Source: Phaeosaccion multiseriatum
Taxonomy: Eukaryota > Ochrophyta, other classes
Length of the DNA stretch: 64,000 nt
Reading direction: 5' to 3'
Assembly (NCBI GenBank): GCA_965112735.1
Contig: OZ218964.1
Location: 2,294,001-2,358,000, forward strand
The translations under genes and the position numbers were made by a program. Position 1 is the stretch's first letter. Every line of letters begins with the position of its first letter. The notes under the pieces were generated by a model. It had not been told where the DNA came from. It saw only the letters and a list, made by a program, of their open reading frames with translations, and searched no databases. Shown here in pieces: positions 31,501-42,475 of this stretch.

Positions 31501-33844
31501 AACACACACACCCCACCCACCTGCAACCTCCAAGAGCTGAGCGACTCGAGTGGCGCTTCCCCCCGCGTTACCCATCGCCTTGATGGCTTCCAGGCCCTGT
31601 GTGAAGGCGTTGATGAGGTAGAGGCAGCTGTACGAGCCCTTGGCCACGAGGGCGGCGATCTCCGCCTCGCTCTTGCGCCCGCTGCGAGAGAGGTAGAGCA
31701 CGGCCACGCCCACGGCTAGAGGGATGGCAGGGGATGGCATGGGATGGCAGCAGAGGGGGGCAGAGGACAGGGGAAGTGGACAGCAGAGCGGCAAGGGGGC
31801 GGGGTGTGAGCAAGTGGCGTGTGAGCAAGCGCCCTGTGTCCGGAAGGGAGGGCCTTCTGTAACGCTGCACGCACTCTGCCGCGAGGGCTGAAGGACTCTT
31901 CCCTCAACGGCCCTCAAATCGGCCCTCCCTGCTAATAATGCCGGATGGCACCCGAGAGGGTTGGCACCCGTGGGCTGGCGCCCTGCATAACTGCGTACGT
32001 AATGCGTACGTACGCCCTCCGACGGTAATCTACGTAGTCATACCTGCGTAGTTGATGACGGCGCCCATGTACTCAAACCACTGCCTGGAGATGTACAGGG
32101 GCCAGTGAGAGAAGATCACTCTGCGACGGGCCAGCACCACCTAGGAGGGAGCAGGGCAGGCATACGGGTTAGGGTTAGAGGCATATGGACAGGCATGCGG
32201 GCTAGGGTTAGAGGCATATGGACAGGCTTACGGGTTAGGGTTAGAGGCATATGGACAGGCATGCGGGTTAGGGTTAGAGGCATATGGACAGGCTTACGGG
32301 TTAGGATTCGAAGAGGCAGGTGCATGGGTAGGCCTTCGGGTAGGGCTAGGGGCATGTTAGAGGTATACGGACACGCCTACGGGCAGCAGGCACAATAGTC
32401 GAGGGGAGATGCTCGGGTGAGTTTGGATTTCAGTCTTCAGTTTTGGGGTTTGAGTTTGAGATTGACCTGCGTAAAGCTCCGGCTGAGGCGCTCCTTCTCG
32501 TTGCGCTGCACGGCTTTGGGTCCGTGGAATGAGATGGCTTCCGAGTGCGTGGACAGCCACAAGTGATCATGACGGAAGGTGCCTTCGCGGCGTTCCTGAG
32601 GAAGAGGGGAGGGAAGGAGGGGAGGGGAGGAGAGGGGAGGACAGTCAGCGCCTGTCTGAGTGCTCGACGACTCTGCAGCATGCCTATATGCTTGCCCCCA
32701 TACTTGAGAACTGCCCATATGCCTGCCCATACGCCTGCCTGCCTGGCTGACGGAGGCTTGACGGAGGTTTGACGGCCAAAGTGGGTCGCTCGACTGACCT
32801 GCTCGGCGATGAAGACCACGACGGGCTTGAGCAGCGCTGCATTCACCAGCGTGGCCACTAAGAAGTAAACGTAGCACGCGGCAGGAGCCGTCCAGCCGAA
32901 CAGCTTCACCAGATACCTATGACAGGATTACGTAAGGGCCGCGCAAGGGTCGCATAAGGGCCGCGTAAGGGTCGCGTAAGGGGAGACGAAACCTTCAGCA
33001 CAGGCAAACCCACACATTGAGTCCCTGCGCCATCCGCTACCATTCACTGCCATCCATGCCTATCGCATGTCTCTACTTTTCTCTCTTCCATCCACTGCCA
33101 TCCATCCATGCTTGTTTCTCCATCACCCCCCTTTTCGCTCTCCCATCCACTGCCATCCATGCCTCTCCCTCTCACCACGTGTAGTATATCCACACCAGCG
33201 GCACCACAACGACCCTCCGGATGATCTCCCCACAGCTGGTTGTGAGCGTCATCGCATCGGCCGCGATGCGCTGATCGGGGTTGTCCACGCCCTGCTCCTC
33301 CCCCCCCCCCCCCTGCATGAGTCTCAGCCGGTACGGAGTGGTGCCTCGCAGGTAACGGTTGTGCAGGAATGCCGTGAGCTTCTGCCGCCACTGAAGCGCG
33401 CAGTTCTCCACGCAGAAGTGCCTGCTCAAGTGGGTGGTGATGGTGATTGTGATGGTGGTGGTGACGGTGGCCATGACGTGGTTGTGATGGTGATGGTGAG
33501 ATGGTTGTGGTGGTGGTGATGGTGGTGGGAGTGTACGAGTTATATCGTGCAGTTCTCGTCGGGCCGGCAGCCAGGCATCCGAAATCCTATGGGCAGTGAC
33601 AGTCGCAGGCATATTTTTTGTCCGAAGGCGTGGAGGCCTCCAGAGGCCTCAAGAGCACTGCCTCCAGTCGCAACTCTGTCATACTGAATATTATTGCCTT
33701 ACTCGGCGGGCTTTCATTGACTTACTTGGTGGCCTTGAGGGTGGCCACGAGAGAGCAAATGAGGAGCGAGCGCCACAGCACATTGGCGAACATGGCGCTG
33801 TCCCGCGTTGAGATGCTGCACACACACACACACACACACACACA

Positions 33845-33878
<34 letters not shown>

Positions 33879-34902
33879 TGCACACGAATGTGAGTGCGTG
33901 AAGCAGACGTGTCACAACTAGGAGGACATGCATCAAATCCCTCTCTCTCTTCTCTCTCTCTCACTCGCTCCCTCCCCTCCCTCTCTGCATCTCTCTGACC
34001 TCTACCTGAGATAGAAGTTCGCGATGATATCCATGATGAATGAGGCCGCAACCTCGTATGCTACCGCGAAGAGCACGAGACTCAGCGGCCAGAACCAACG
34101 CCCCTGCGATACGGCACACGGGCATACAGGCATGAGGAGGGATGGGCACCGGATGGGGGACACGGCTCACAGGGATGGACCCGCCTTGCCTCTTCTCACT
34201 GCCGAGCAATACTGCGCTTGATCCATCCATGCTGGTCAGAGCTTGGGCACCGGAAAGCTCCCCAGCTGCACCCACTACTCTCTCCCCCTCCCTCTCCCTT
34301 ACCCTTACCTGCCTAAACAGGCCGTGCCAAAAGAATATCCGCGCTAGTAGGATAGTGTCATGCAATCCTGACCGAGGGGGGCCTCCCTCCTTGGCTCCAT
34401 ACCCTTTCGCCCTTGCTTCCTTCCGTGAACGCTGCGCCCGTCCCCCCCTTGTCCCATCGTCCTTGTCCCCGGTGTCTTCAGGATCATCGTCAGACATGAA
34501 AGACCAGCCCCACTCTCTACCCTCGCCTCCCCCCACCCTGCTCCTCTTTCTCCCCGGGACACGCCATTTCCTTCTCCGCGCAATGACGCCCTTTCCTCCA
34601 TCGGTTGGGCTGCTCGTCCTGCTTGTCGACCCTCCATCGGCCCACTGCTCGAGCCCCCAGCCTCTGTTCATCCTCCCCATCTTCGGACTTGGGGTGCTTC
34701 TGCTACTTCTGCTGCTACTGCTGCTGCTGTTGAGCCTACTGTTTATGCTTATGCTGGCTTGTTGCCTTGCTTTTTGGTCACTAACTCTTTCCCCTTTTTT
34801 CGTCCCGTCCTCCTCCTCCTGCAAGCGAGTGTACCGCCGACTGCCGCCGCCGATGCGGCTACCTGCATTCTCTCCCGAGTCGCTCTCTTCATCGCGCAGC
34901 AT
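28116..34902 (-). CDS. ABC half-transporter, ABCD type (membrane domain plus nucleotide-binding domain)
   Basis: Thirteen exons on -: 34902-34309, 34103-34006, 33815-33726, 33421-33176, 32916-32799, 32595-32467, 32140-32044, 31715-31521, 30891-30656, 30406-29908, 29582-29420, 29179-28646 and 28314-28116; 1065 residues. Family marks in the membrane half: WRQKLTAFLHNRYL, VDNPDQRIAAD, EGTFRHDHLWLSTHSEAISF. Nucleotide-binding half: Walker A GPSGGGKTS (about 768), Q-loop FLPQQPYCF, signature LSPGEQQRLSL, Walker B LLVMDESTSALS and H-loop LVSVGHRSTL. Such half-transporters dimerise and move fatty acyl-CoA, cobalamin or similar across peroxisomal, lysosomal or plastid membranes; the substrate here is unknown. 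It is far longer than the usual 600-750 residues because of a 198-residue polar N-terminus, an acidic insert before Walker A and a Gly/Pro/Asp insert before the signature. No clear N-terminal targeting peptide. Confidence 0.93.
28398..28515. repeat. CAGT and GGCA tetranucleotide microsatellites
   Basis: Adjacent arrays of CAGT (28406-28452) and GGCA (28453-28516) in the last intron of the ABC transporter gene. Confidence 0.96.
32152..32320. repeat. 33-bp minisatellite with TTAGGGTTAG core
   Basis: Four to five tandem 33-bp units, each with GGGTTAGGGTTAGAGGCATA, in the intron between exons 6 and 7 of the ABC transporter gene. Confidence 0.95.
33421..33535. repeat. GGT/GAT trinucleotide-like microsatellite
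   Basis: Imperfect GGTGAT and TGGTGA units lie in the ABC transporter intron before exon 4; in sense they read ATCACC. Confidence 0.85.
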
Positions 34903-36171
34903 CACTTATGGCCCCACCTTTCCCCTCTTTCTTTTGCGCGTTTCCTTTGCGCGCGCAAAATGGCCCAAATCATCATTGCACACGAACCTGAAACGGAAAC
35001 TCCGTCCTCTCCGAGGACTCAAAGGGAGAAGCAAAAACAGAAAAAAGCAAGCGAAGAAAGGAGAAGGGTGGTGGAGGAGACAGGATCCGCAAGGAGGGGG
35101 AGTTGGGGGGGAGACACATCAATTTGCCTGTCGGGCAAGGCAGCGAAGGTAAGGAGGGGCTATTGGGCTGTGATGGGCTCTCCAGCCCTCCCGTCTCTCG
35201 TGGACTCTCTGATACATGTAGTCCATTCGTACACAGCGCTACTACGCTTTTGCACTGCTGGTTTATCCGCCTTAGGCATTCTCCTCTGTCCACACCCAAT
35301 CGCACCCCTCCCTCCCATGCCCTTCCAGTTCACTCAGCACCACAAACCCCCGCCGCTCTCTCTTTTCCTCCTCGCTCTGCTTGCTTGCTCCCCCCCCCCC
35401 TGCCCGTCCCTCCCCTCTTGTTGCCGCAGCACCATTCCCCACTCCAGTCGCTCCGTGGCGATCCACGGCAGGCTCCGCCCGCTCAGGAGGGCGGTGGTGG
35501 CAGTGACCATGGTAGCTGCTTGTCTGCTGTGTGCGTGTGCGAGAGCACAGGCAGCAGCGACAGCAGCCACCGCCCCGTATGGCGCGGCGAAGGGCAGTAG
35601 CAGGGGTTTAAGGGTGCTCTCTCGCTCGCATCGTATAAGGTGAGCATTTGGCTCAGATTGTTGTCTTTCTTGAGTTGAGACTCCTGAGAGAGAGGGAAGG
35701 GGGGCGGACGCCATTGGCTGCCCTGGTTGGGTGCAGGCGACTACCACGTGGTGGACTTGGGCACCGGGGGCGGGGGAAGGCATGGTCCAGGCTCACACTG
35801 TGTAGACACACTTAGCCCCGCTGCTGTGCCTTCAAGGGCGAGCGGCAAGGTCCCCACCCCCTCCGGACTCAAGTCTCAGCAACGCTGCAATACCATTGCC
35901 AAGCTTGTGTGAGACAGTGACGAAGCAGAACCCAGTCTGACCCTGTCTTTGTGCTCCGCTGCCCACACGACTGCACTGCCGTGCCCACACAGGCCTAGAC
36001 AGGGGGGGGCTACACTGGCCTTCGCTCCTCCGGGGGGGGGGGGGACATCTCCCCACTGGGCAGGCGTATGGGCAGGGGCGGCTTCTGCACCAGGCACACG
36101 CGCCCACAGGGGGAAGCAGCCAACACGCCCTGCTGGGCAGAAGCAGGCCTCGACAAGCGTTGGGGTCTTCA
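34903..36171. promoter_or_regulatory. Divergent region between ABC transporter and DNA polymerase genes
   Basis: About 1.27 kb between the divergent ATGs. It must hold the transporter promoter and the polymerase promoter, and it may also hold a small + strand gene described separately. Poly-C/poly-G tracts occur at about 35390 and 36036. No TATA box recognised. Confidence 0.4.
34960..35641 (+). other. Possible exons of a small + strand gene (unresolved)
   Basis: Two stretches look exon-like but do not join in phase. 34960-35150 begins AAAATGG, reads MAQIIIAHEPETETP then a Lys/Arg/Gln-rich segment, and ends at AAG/GTAAGG. 35431-35641 has an acceptor (GCCGCAG) and a frame reading RPLRRAVVAVTMVAACLLC followed by ACARAQA, which resembles a thylakoid-lumen signal with paired arginines and an AxA site, and ends at a GTGAGC donor. 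Phase-0 joining of the two gives an early stop at about 35600. The start would lie only 57 bp from the transporter ATG. Confidence 0.2.
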
Positions 36172-39100
36172 ATGTCAATGTCTTCGATATCGGCCATTCC
36201 GGCGGTCCGGAGGCCTCGATTTCAGGCTCCAATCACGGCCACTTGTGCCCTGAGTGGCCGTTGCCAGCAGCATCAGCAGCAGTTGGTGCTACAGCAACGG
36301 CGTCAGTACCTGGGGTCGGGTTGTGGGGGCTGTGGGGTTCAGAGGCGACGGGACCGTCGCTGGAGCAGCTTGGCCTCCGCCTCTCCCCAGGGGGGAGCGG
36401 ACTTCCCAGGGGGGGACGGAGCGGCGGGCGTGGTGGAGCGCCTGCCCGAGGAAACAGAGACGCAAGTACCTGGTGTCAGGAGGGGCGGTGGGGGCGGAGG
36501 AGTGTTCGCAGTGGCTGCGGCGCGGCGGATGGCCGTAGCGGCGGGCAGGAGGGCCGAGGAGAGCAGAGCCAAGGGCGAGGAGATGAAGGAGCCAAGTTCG
36601 CGCACACACGCACGCTCACCACCGCGCCCGACACCAGGTAGCACTGCAAGTTCGAGTGCAAGGGCGGCACGGGGCAGCACCAGGCCCAGCACAGCGCTGA
36701 AGCTCAAGGGGGCTGAGAGGGCCAACTCCTCATCTGCCCCGGCCAAGAAGGCCGAGGAGGAAGGAGGCAGGACTCCGCCCCCGCATGCGCAGCCCCTCGC
36801 CTTCGCTGTGGACAGGGACGCAGCGGCAGGGGCATTGCATGGGGCAGGGGTAGGGGCAGGGGCAGACACATCAGCCCGCTTTAGTGGCGGGGAAGCCGGC
36901 CAGCAAGCGCTGCAGCAACAGGAGGAGGAGGAGGATGAGGAGAAGGAGGATGGAGGAGGGGTGGGAGTGGGAGCGGGAATGGATGTGGCGGAGATAGAGA
37001 TGCAGGTGGGGGAGGTGGGGGAGGTGGCGGAGGAGGGGGAGGAGGAGGGCCCCATTGAGGTGCAAGTGCAGATTGTATCCACTCGCGAGCAGGCTCGGCA
37101 GGTGGTGCAGAGACTCATGGAGGCCCCTCCCTCTCTGTACCACGCGGTGGACACCGAGGTCATGGACATTGACCTCAAGCGAGTGGGGCCGGTGGGCAAT
37201 GGAAGAGTGACTTGCATCAGCGTGTACAGCGGACCGGACTTCGACTACGGAGAAGGGAAGGGCAAGGTTAGTGGCAGGATGTGGGGGTGTGGGAGGAGGG
37301 AGCGTGGTGGAGTGTCGGTGTGTGTGTTTGTGTGTTTGTGTGTTTGTGTGTGTGTGTGCGTGTGTGTGCGTGTGTGTGGAAGGCACAGGGGAGACTACGG
37401 GCGGGAAGGTGTTTGTGGGTGGATGAGGGCAGCTTTTGTCTGTCTTTGGCCTCACAAGCTTTGTGTCGAGGGCCGCCCCGGGATCTGATGGAAGTCCGAG
37501 AGCGACTCACTTGCAGTGGGAGGGGGACAACTTATGAAGCATACGGGTTGCTGCTGCCGCTGTATCACCAACTGCGGCTGCTGTATCACCAACTCGCGCC
37601 CTCCGCCGTGGTGCTGTGCGTCGTCGCTCACTCACTGTCCGTCCGATGTGTGTCGGTCCATAATCCGAAACCCATCGATGTCCTGACCTATCTACCTGCC
37701 TACCTACATACCCACCTACCTACCTACCTACCCACCTACCCGCCTACCTACGTTGGTGCTCTGCCCCCCCACTGACGGCCCTGTGGCTGCCTGACAGGTG
37801 CTGTGGGTGGACAACATCGGCGAGGCTGACGGCGTGGTGGAGGAGTTCGCGCCCTTCCTCTCCAGCGAGACACACAAGAAGGTGCGGCACAACTTCGCTC
37901 TATCCCCAACCCTGACCCCCACCCAACCTCACGACCCTCAACTCGTTAGGTTACGTAACCTTTCTTAATTGCAAAGAGTTTCACGCACGCCTTCATTCCC
38001 TCCTACCCTTCCTACCCTAAAGGTGTGGCATAACTACGGCTTCGATAGGCACGTGCTGTACAACGCCCCGGACAAGAGGGAGGGGCAGAGCATCAACTGC
38101 CTGGGCTTCGGAGGTGAGGCGAGGAGGGAAGGAGGGAAGGAGGGAAGGAGGGAAGGAGGGGAGGAAGGAGGGAAGGAGGGAAGGAGGTGAGGTGGTCGGA
38201 GGAGGGTGGGTGTGTGTGTGGGGAGGCATAGTGAGTAGGCGACCCCTCACCCCCTGGGCCCTCCCTGTCATTCAAGGTCGATGTCGAAATGCCTCCAATG
38301 TGGACATGGAAATACCCCCAAAATCGATGTCGAAATGCCTCCAATGTGGACATCGAAATACCCCCAATATCGATTTTGACATGTGTAACGCCAATGTACC
38401 AACAGGCGACACCATGCACATGGCACGGCTGTGGGACTCGAGCATGGAGAAGAGGGCGGGAGAGGGGGGCTTCAGCCTTGGGGCCCTCAGCAACCTGCTG
38501 CTCGGTAAGTCACGGATGGCAGTCTACGGGGGATGGGAGTGAGGGATGGGATGGGATAGGATGGCACTTCACGGGGGGGGGCCCTTGGGGGACGTTTGGA
38601 AGGGTATGTGGGTGGAGGCGGGTGCTTGACCCGGGGGGGTGGAAAGGATTCGTGGTAGGCCTCGTCCTTTCCCTCTCTGCCTCTCTCTCTGTCTCTCTGT
38701 CTCGCTTTGTCTCTGCCTCTCTCTCTCTCTCTCGCCTCTCTCCCTCTCCATCTCTTTCTCCCTCGCTTTCTCCCCCCTCTCTACTCTCCCTTCCTCCCCC
38801 TCTCAAACTTCCAAACTCTCCACCCGTCGCTCCTGATCCTCCTCCCCCTATGCCATCCACTGCCATCCACTGCCATCCACTGCCTCCCCCCTCTCCATCA
38901 ATCAGGGGCTCGTCACCGCAAGGAAAGCATGAAGGAGCTGTTCGGAGTGGGCAAGCTCAAGAAAGATGGCACCCCAGGCAATGTCTTGGTCATTCCCCCT
39001 GTGTTCGACCTGCAGACCAATCCTGACACCAGGGACAGGTGAGGGAGGAAAATGGAGCGGGAAGGAAGGAAGGAGGGAGAGAGGGAGGGAGAGAGGGTGT

Positions 39101-40628
39101 AAGAGCGAAGGAAGGGAGAGAGGGAGAGAGGGAGGGAGGGAGGGAGGGAGAGAGAGAGGGAGAGAGAGAGGGAGGGAGGGAGGGAAGGAGGGAGGGAGGG
39201 AGGGAGGGAGGGATTCCGTCCCATGGCGTACCCAAGAAGGAGGGGACCCACTGAACCCAAGCAAGCCCCCACCTGCCCATATACCTGCTGCTGCTCAGTC
39301 CCAAGGCCTCCTCCTCCCCCCACCGCCCTTGTCATGCCCTTGTACGCCCGTATGCCCGTATGCCCGTATGCCCGATTCATTCCCTTTCGCCCCTCCCCTG
39401 ACTTACTACACGCACAGGTGGATCCGCTACAGCGCCTACGACGCCCAAGCCACCTGGCTGGTGCACCAACACCTGCAGAAGAAGCTCTCAGACATGGTCT
39501 GGAGAACAAGGGGGGGCCGCAAGTACAGCATGCTCGACTTTTACAACCAGTACCTGGTGCCCTTTGGCGAGCTGCTGACGGATATGGAGCGCCAGGGTAT
39601 CTACGTGGAGACCACTGACTACCTCTCTCACATAGAGGTGCAGGCCAAGCAAGACAGGGACCGCTACCTCCAGGTGTGTGGTGGGTGGTGTGTAGTGAGA
39701 TGTTACTCTTAGGTAAACCCATAGATGGCACTTTGAGGGGGTAGTATAGTGCCATAGTGGCTACCTCAGCGGTGTGGTGTATGGTGCTCACCTGCGCAGC
39801 GCACTTGATTCCTCACTCACGTTTTGCTCACTTGACTCTCACTCACCAAGTCAGTCAGTCAGTCAGTCAGTCAGTCAGTCAGTCAGTCAGTCAGTCAGTC
39901 AGTCAGTCAGTCAGTCAGTCAGTCAGTCAGTAAGGGAGGAAGGAAGGAAGGGAGGAAGGAGAGAAGTCCCACTGGATGCCGAAGTCTCACTCGATGCCCC
40001 CCCCCCCCCCTCAAGGTCTTCACTGACTGGGTAAAGGTCAAGTGCCCGGAAGCCGACGCCTTCAACCCGAGCAGTGCCTCACAGATTCAGACGCTGCTCT
40101 TCGGGGGCTGCAAGGACCGCAGGTGGGCTGCCGTATCACCAACTGCCAGGGGTGGGGAGATGTGGATGCTTTGTACTGTCGTGTTTTGTGTTTTGTGTTT
40201 TGTTTTGTCGTCCTGTGTGTTGGATGCCAGATGGACTCTCCTGCCTTCTTCCTCCCTCCGGTCTCTGCTGCCTTCCTCCTCCCCCATGTCTCTGACCACC
40301 CTCTCAACCACCCTCCCTGCATGTGTTGCACAAGGGAAGCATACTCACTGTGCGCTCCAAACTCGCACCTCTCTTCCTCCGCACTACAACCCCCCTCCTT
40401 ACTCCCTTCTCCGCTGTATCACCAACTGCTGCAGGAACAAGGAGATCATCCCTCGTGAGCGTGCCTTTCGCGTGGAGCGCTGCGCCAAGGAGGTGGAGGC
40501 GTCCCAAGGCGTGCAGGTGAGTAATGAGTCACACATGTCGCATCATCGCATCAGTCACAAGGGGGATTCTCAGACTCAAAAGCTTTGACTCAAAAGCTTC
40601 CAAACTGGAAGGGGAACTCTTAGTGCTG

Positions 40629-40687
<59 letters not shown>

Positions 40688-42406
40688 TCTCTCTCTCGGG
40701 AGCTACCCTCACCGCGACCCTCACCGCGAACCACATACTTGCTTGCCTGAGGTGTATTGAGAGAGAGAAGTGTCGGTGTGTGCGTGTGTGCGTGTGTGCG
40801 GGACGCCCAACACACAGGCAACCAAACCCTTCCTTACCTGCCCTTGCCTTGCCGGGCTCTCCCCTCCCTCCTCTCCGCCGTCCCTTTGGTGGCTGTATCA
40901 CCAACTGCTGTAGGACGAGTGGAGCGGCATGACCGCTGTGATGCTGAAACAACACTGTAAGGAGAAAGGCCTCAAGCTCAGCGGCTCCAAGCAGCAGCTG
41001 CTGAAGCGTCTCAGGGGGGAGGAGAAGCCTGAGGTGAGGTAGAGCGGGACAGCGGGGGGAGGGGGAAGAAGGGGGAGGAGAAGGAGGGAAGGGAGGGAGG
41101 GAGGGAGGGAGGGAGGGATGGAGGGAGGGAGGGAGGGAGGGAGGGAGGCCTGGGGGCGTGTATGTGGGGATAGCAACCGTGATGGCGAACAAGTGCTGAA
41201 GAAGACGCACGGCTCCACCACCGCTCCGCTGCTCTCTCTCTCACCCCCTCTCCCTCTCCGCTGCTCCAATATGCTACATATGTGTGTGTGTGTGCGTGCG
41301 TGCGTGTGTGCGTGTGTGCAGGTGGGCGCTGAGTTCAAGGCGATGAAGGTCGGGGACCTTCGCTGCGCCTGCCTGGCAAGGGGGCTGAGCGAGGAGGGCA
41401 CTAAGGCGCAGCTCGTGCAGAGGCTAAAGGACGACGCGCTGTTCATGCTCGGCCTCTCCGCAGAGGAGCAGGTATGTATGTATGTGTGTGTATGTGTGTG
41501 TATGTATGTATGTATGTATGTATGTATGTATGTATGTATGTATGTATGTATGTATGTATGTATGTATGCATGCATGTATGCATGCATGTATGCATGTATG
41601 TATGTGTGTGAGTGTATGTGTATGTGTGTATATTCATTGATGTATGTGTGTGTGGGAGGGGGTGAAGCAGGGTAGCCATGTGCCGAGGGTGGTTGGTTGG
41701 GTGTGCTGCCTGTTTCGATGATTGCTTGCTTTACCCCTATCCCTCCCCCTCCCTCCTTCCCCACCCGTCACAGGAGAAAGAGGAGGCCCCGCCCCCCAAG
41801 CCGTTGAGCAAGTATAGAGACATGTACGTGTCCAGTCTCGGCCTCACCCCCTTCAAGTTCACCAAGGGAGGCGCCCCTGCAGTCACCATGGACGTGCTTA
41901 GGAGCCTGGCAGGCAAGCCTCGAGAGGAGCCGCCAGTCTACGGGCCTGCCTTTGAGCACTTTCAAGGCGGGGAGGAGGGGAAGGAGGCGTGCTTGGCATT
42001 GGATGCGCTGTGTCAGATGGGGGGGATTGACACCATGATTAGCAACTTTCTGCTGCCGCTGCAGGAGCTGGCGGACGAGAATAGCCGAGGTGAGGGGAAG
42101 GGCTGCTGCTGTATCACCAACTGCTCCTGCTCCTGCTGCTGCTGCTCCTGCTGCTGCTGCTCCTGCTGCTGCTGCTGCTGCTGTTACTATCGCTTCCGCT
42201 CGCCCTCTTGTTTCGCCCACAACACGCACACTGACGCCCCTCCCCTCCTCCCTCCGCCTCCCCCCCCTCACCGCAGTCCACTGCAGCCTTAACCTCAACA
42301 CGGAGACGGGGCGCTTGTCGGCACGGCGCCCCAACCTGCAGAACCAGCCCGCCCTCGAGAAAGACTCGTACAAGATCAGGTCCGTATCAACACACACACA
42401 CACATA

Positions 42407-42475
<69 letters not shown>

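Noticed and set aside
32152-32320. CRISPR-like appearance of the 33-bp units
   Set aside because: Head-to-tail identical units with no unique spacers; a minisatellite in an intron.
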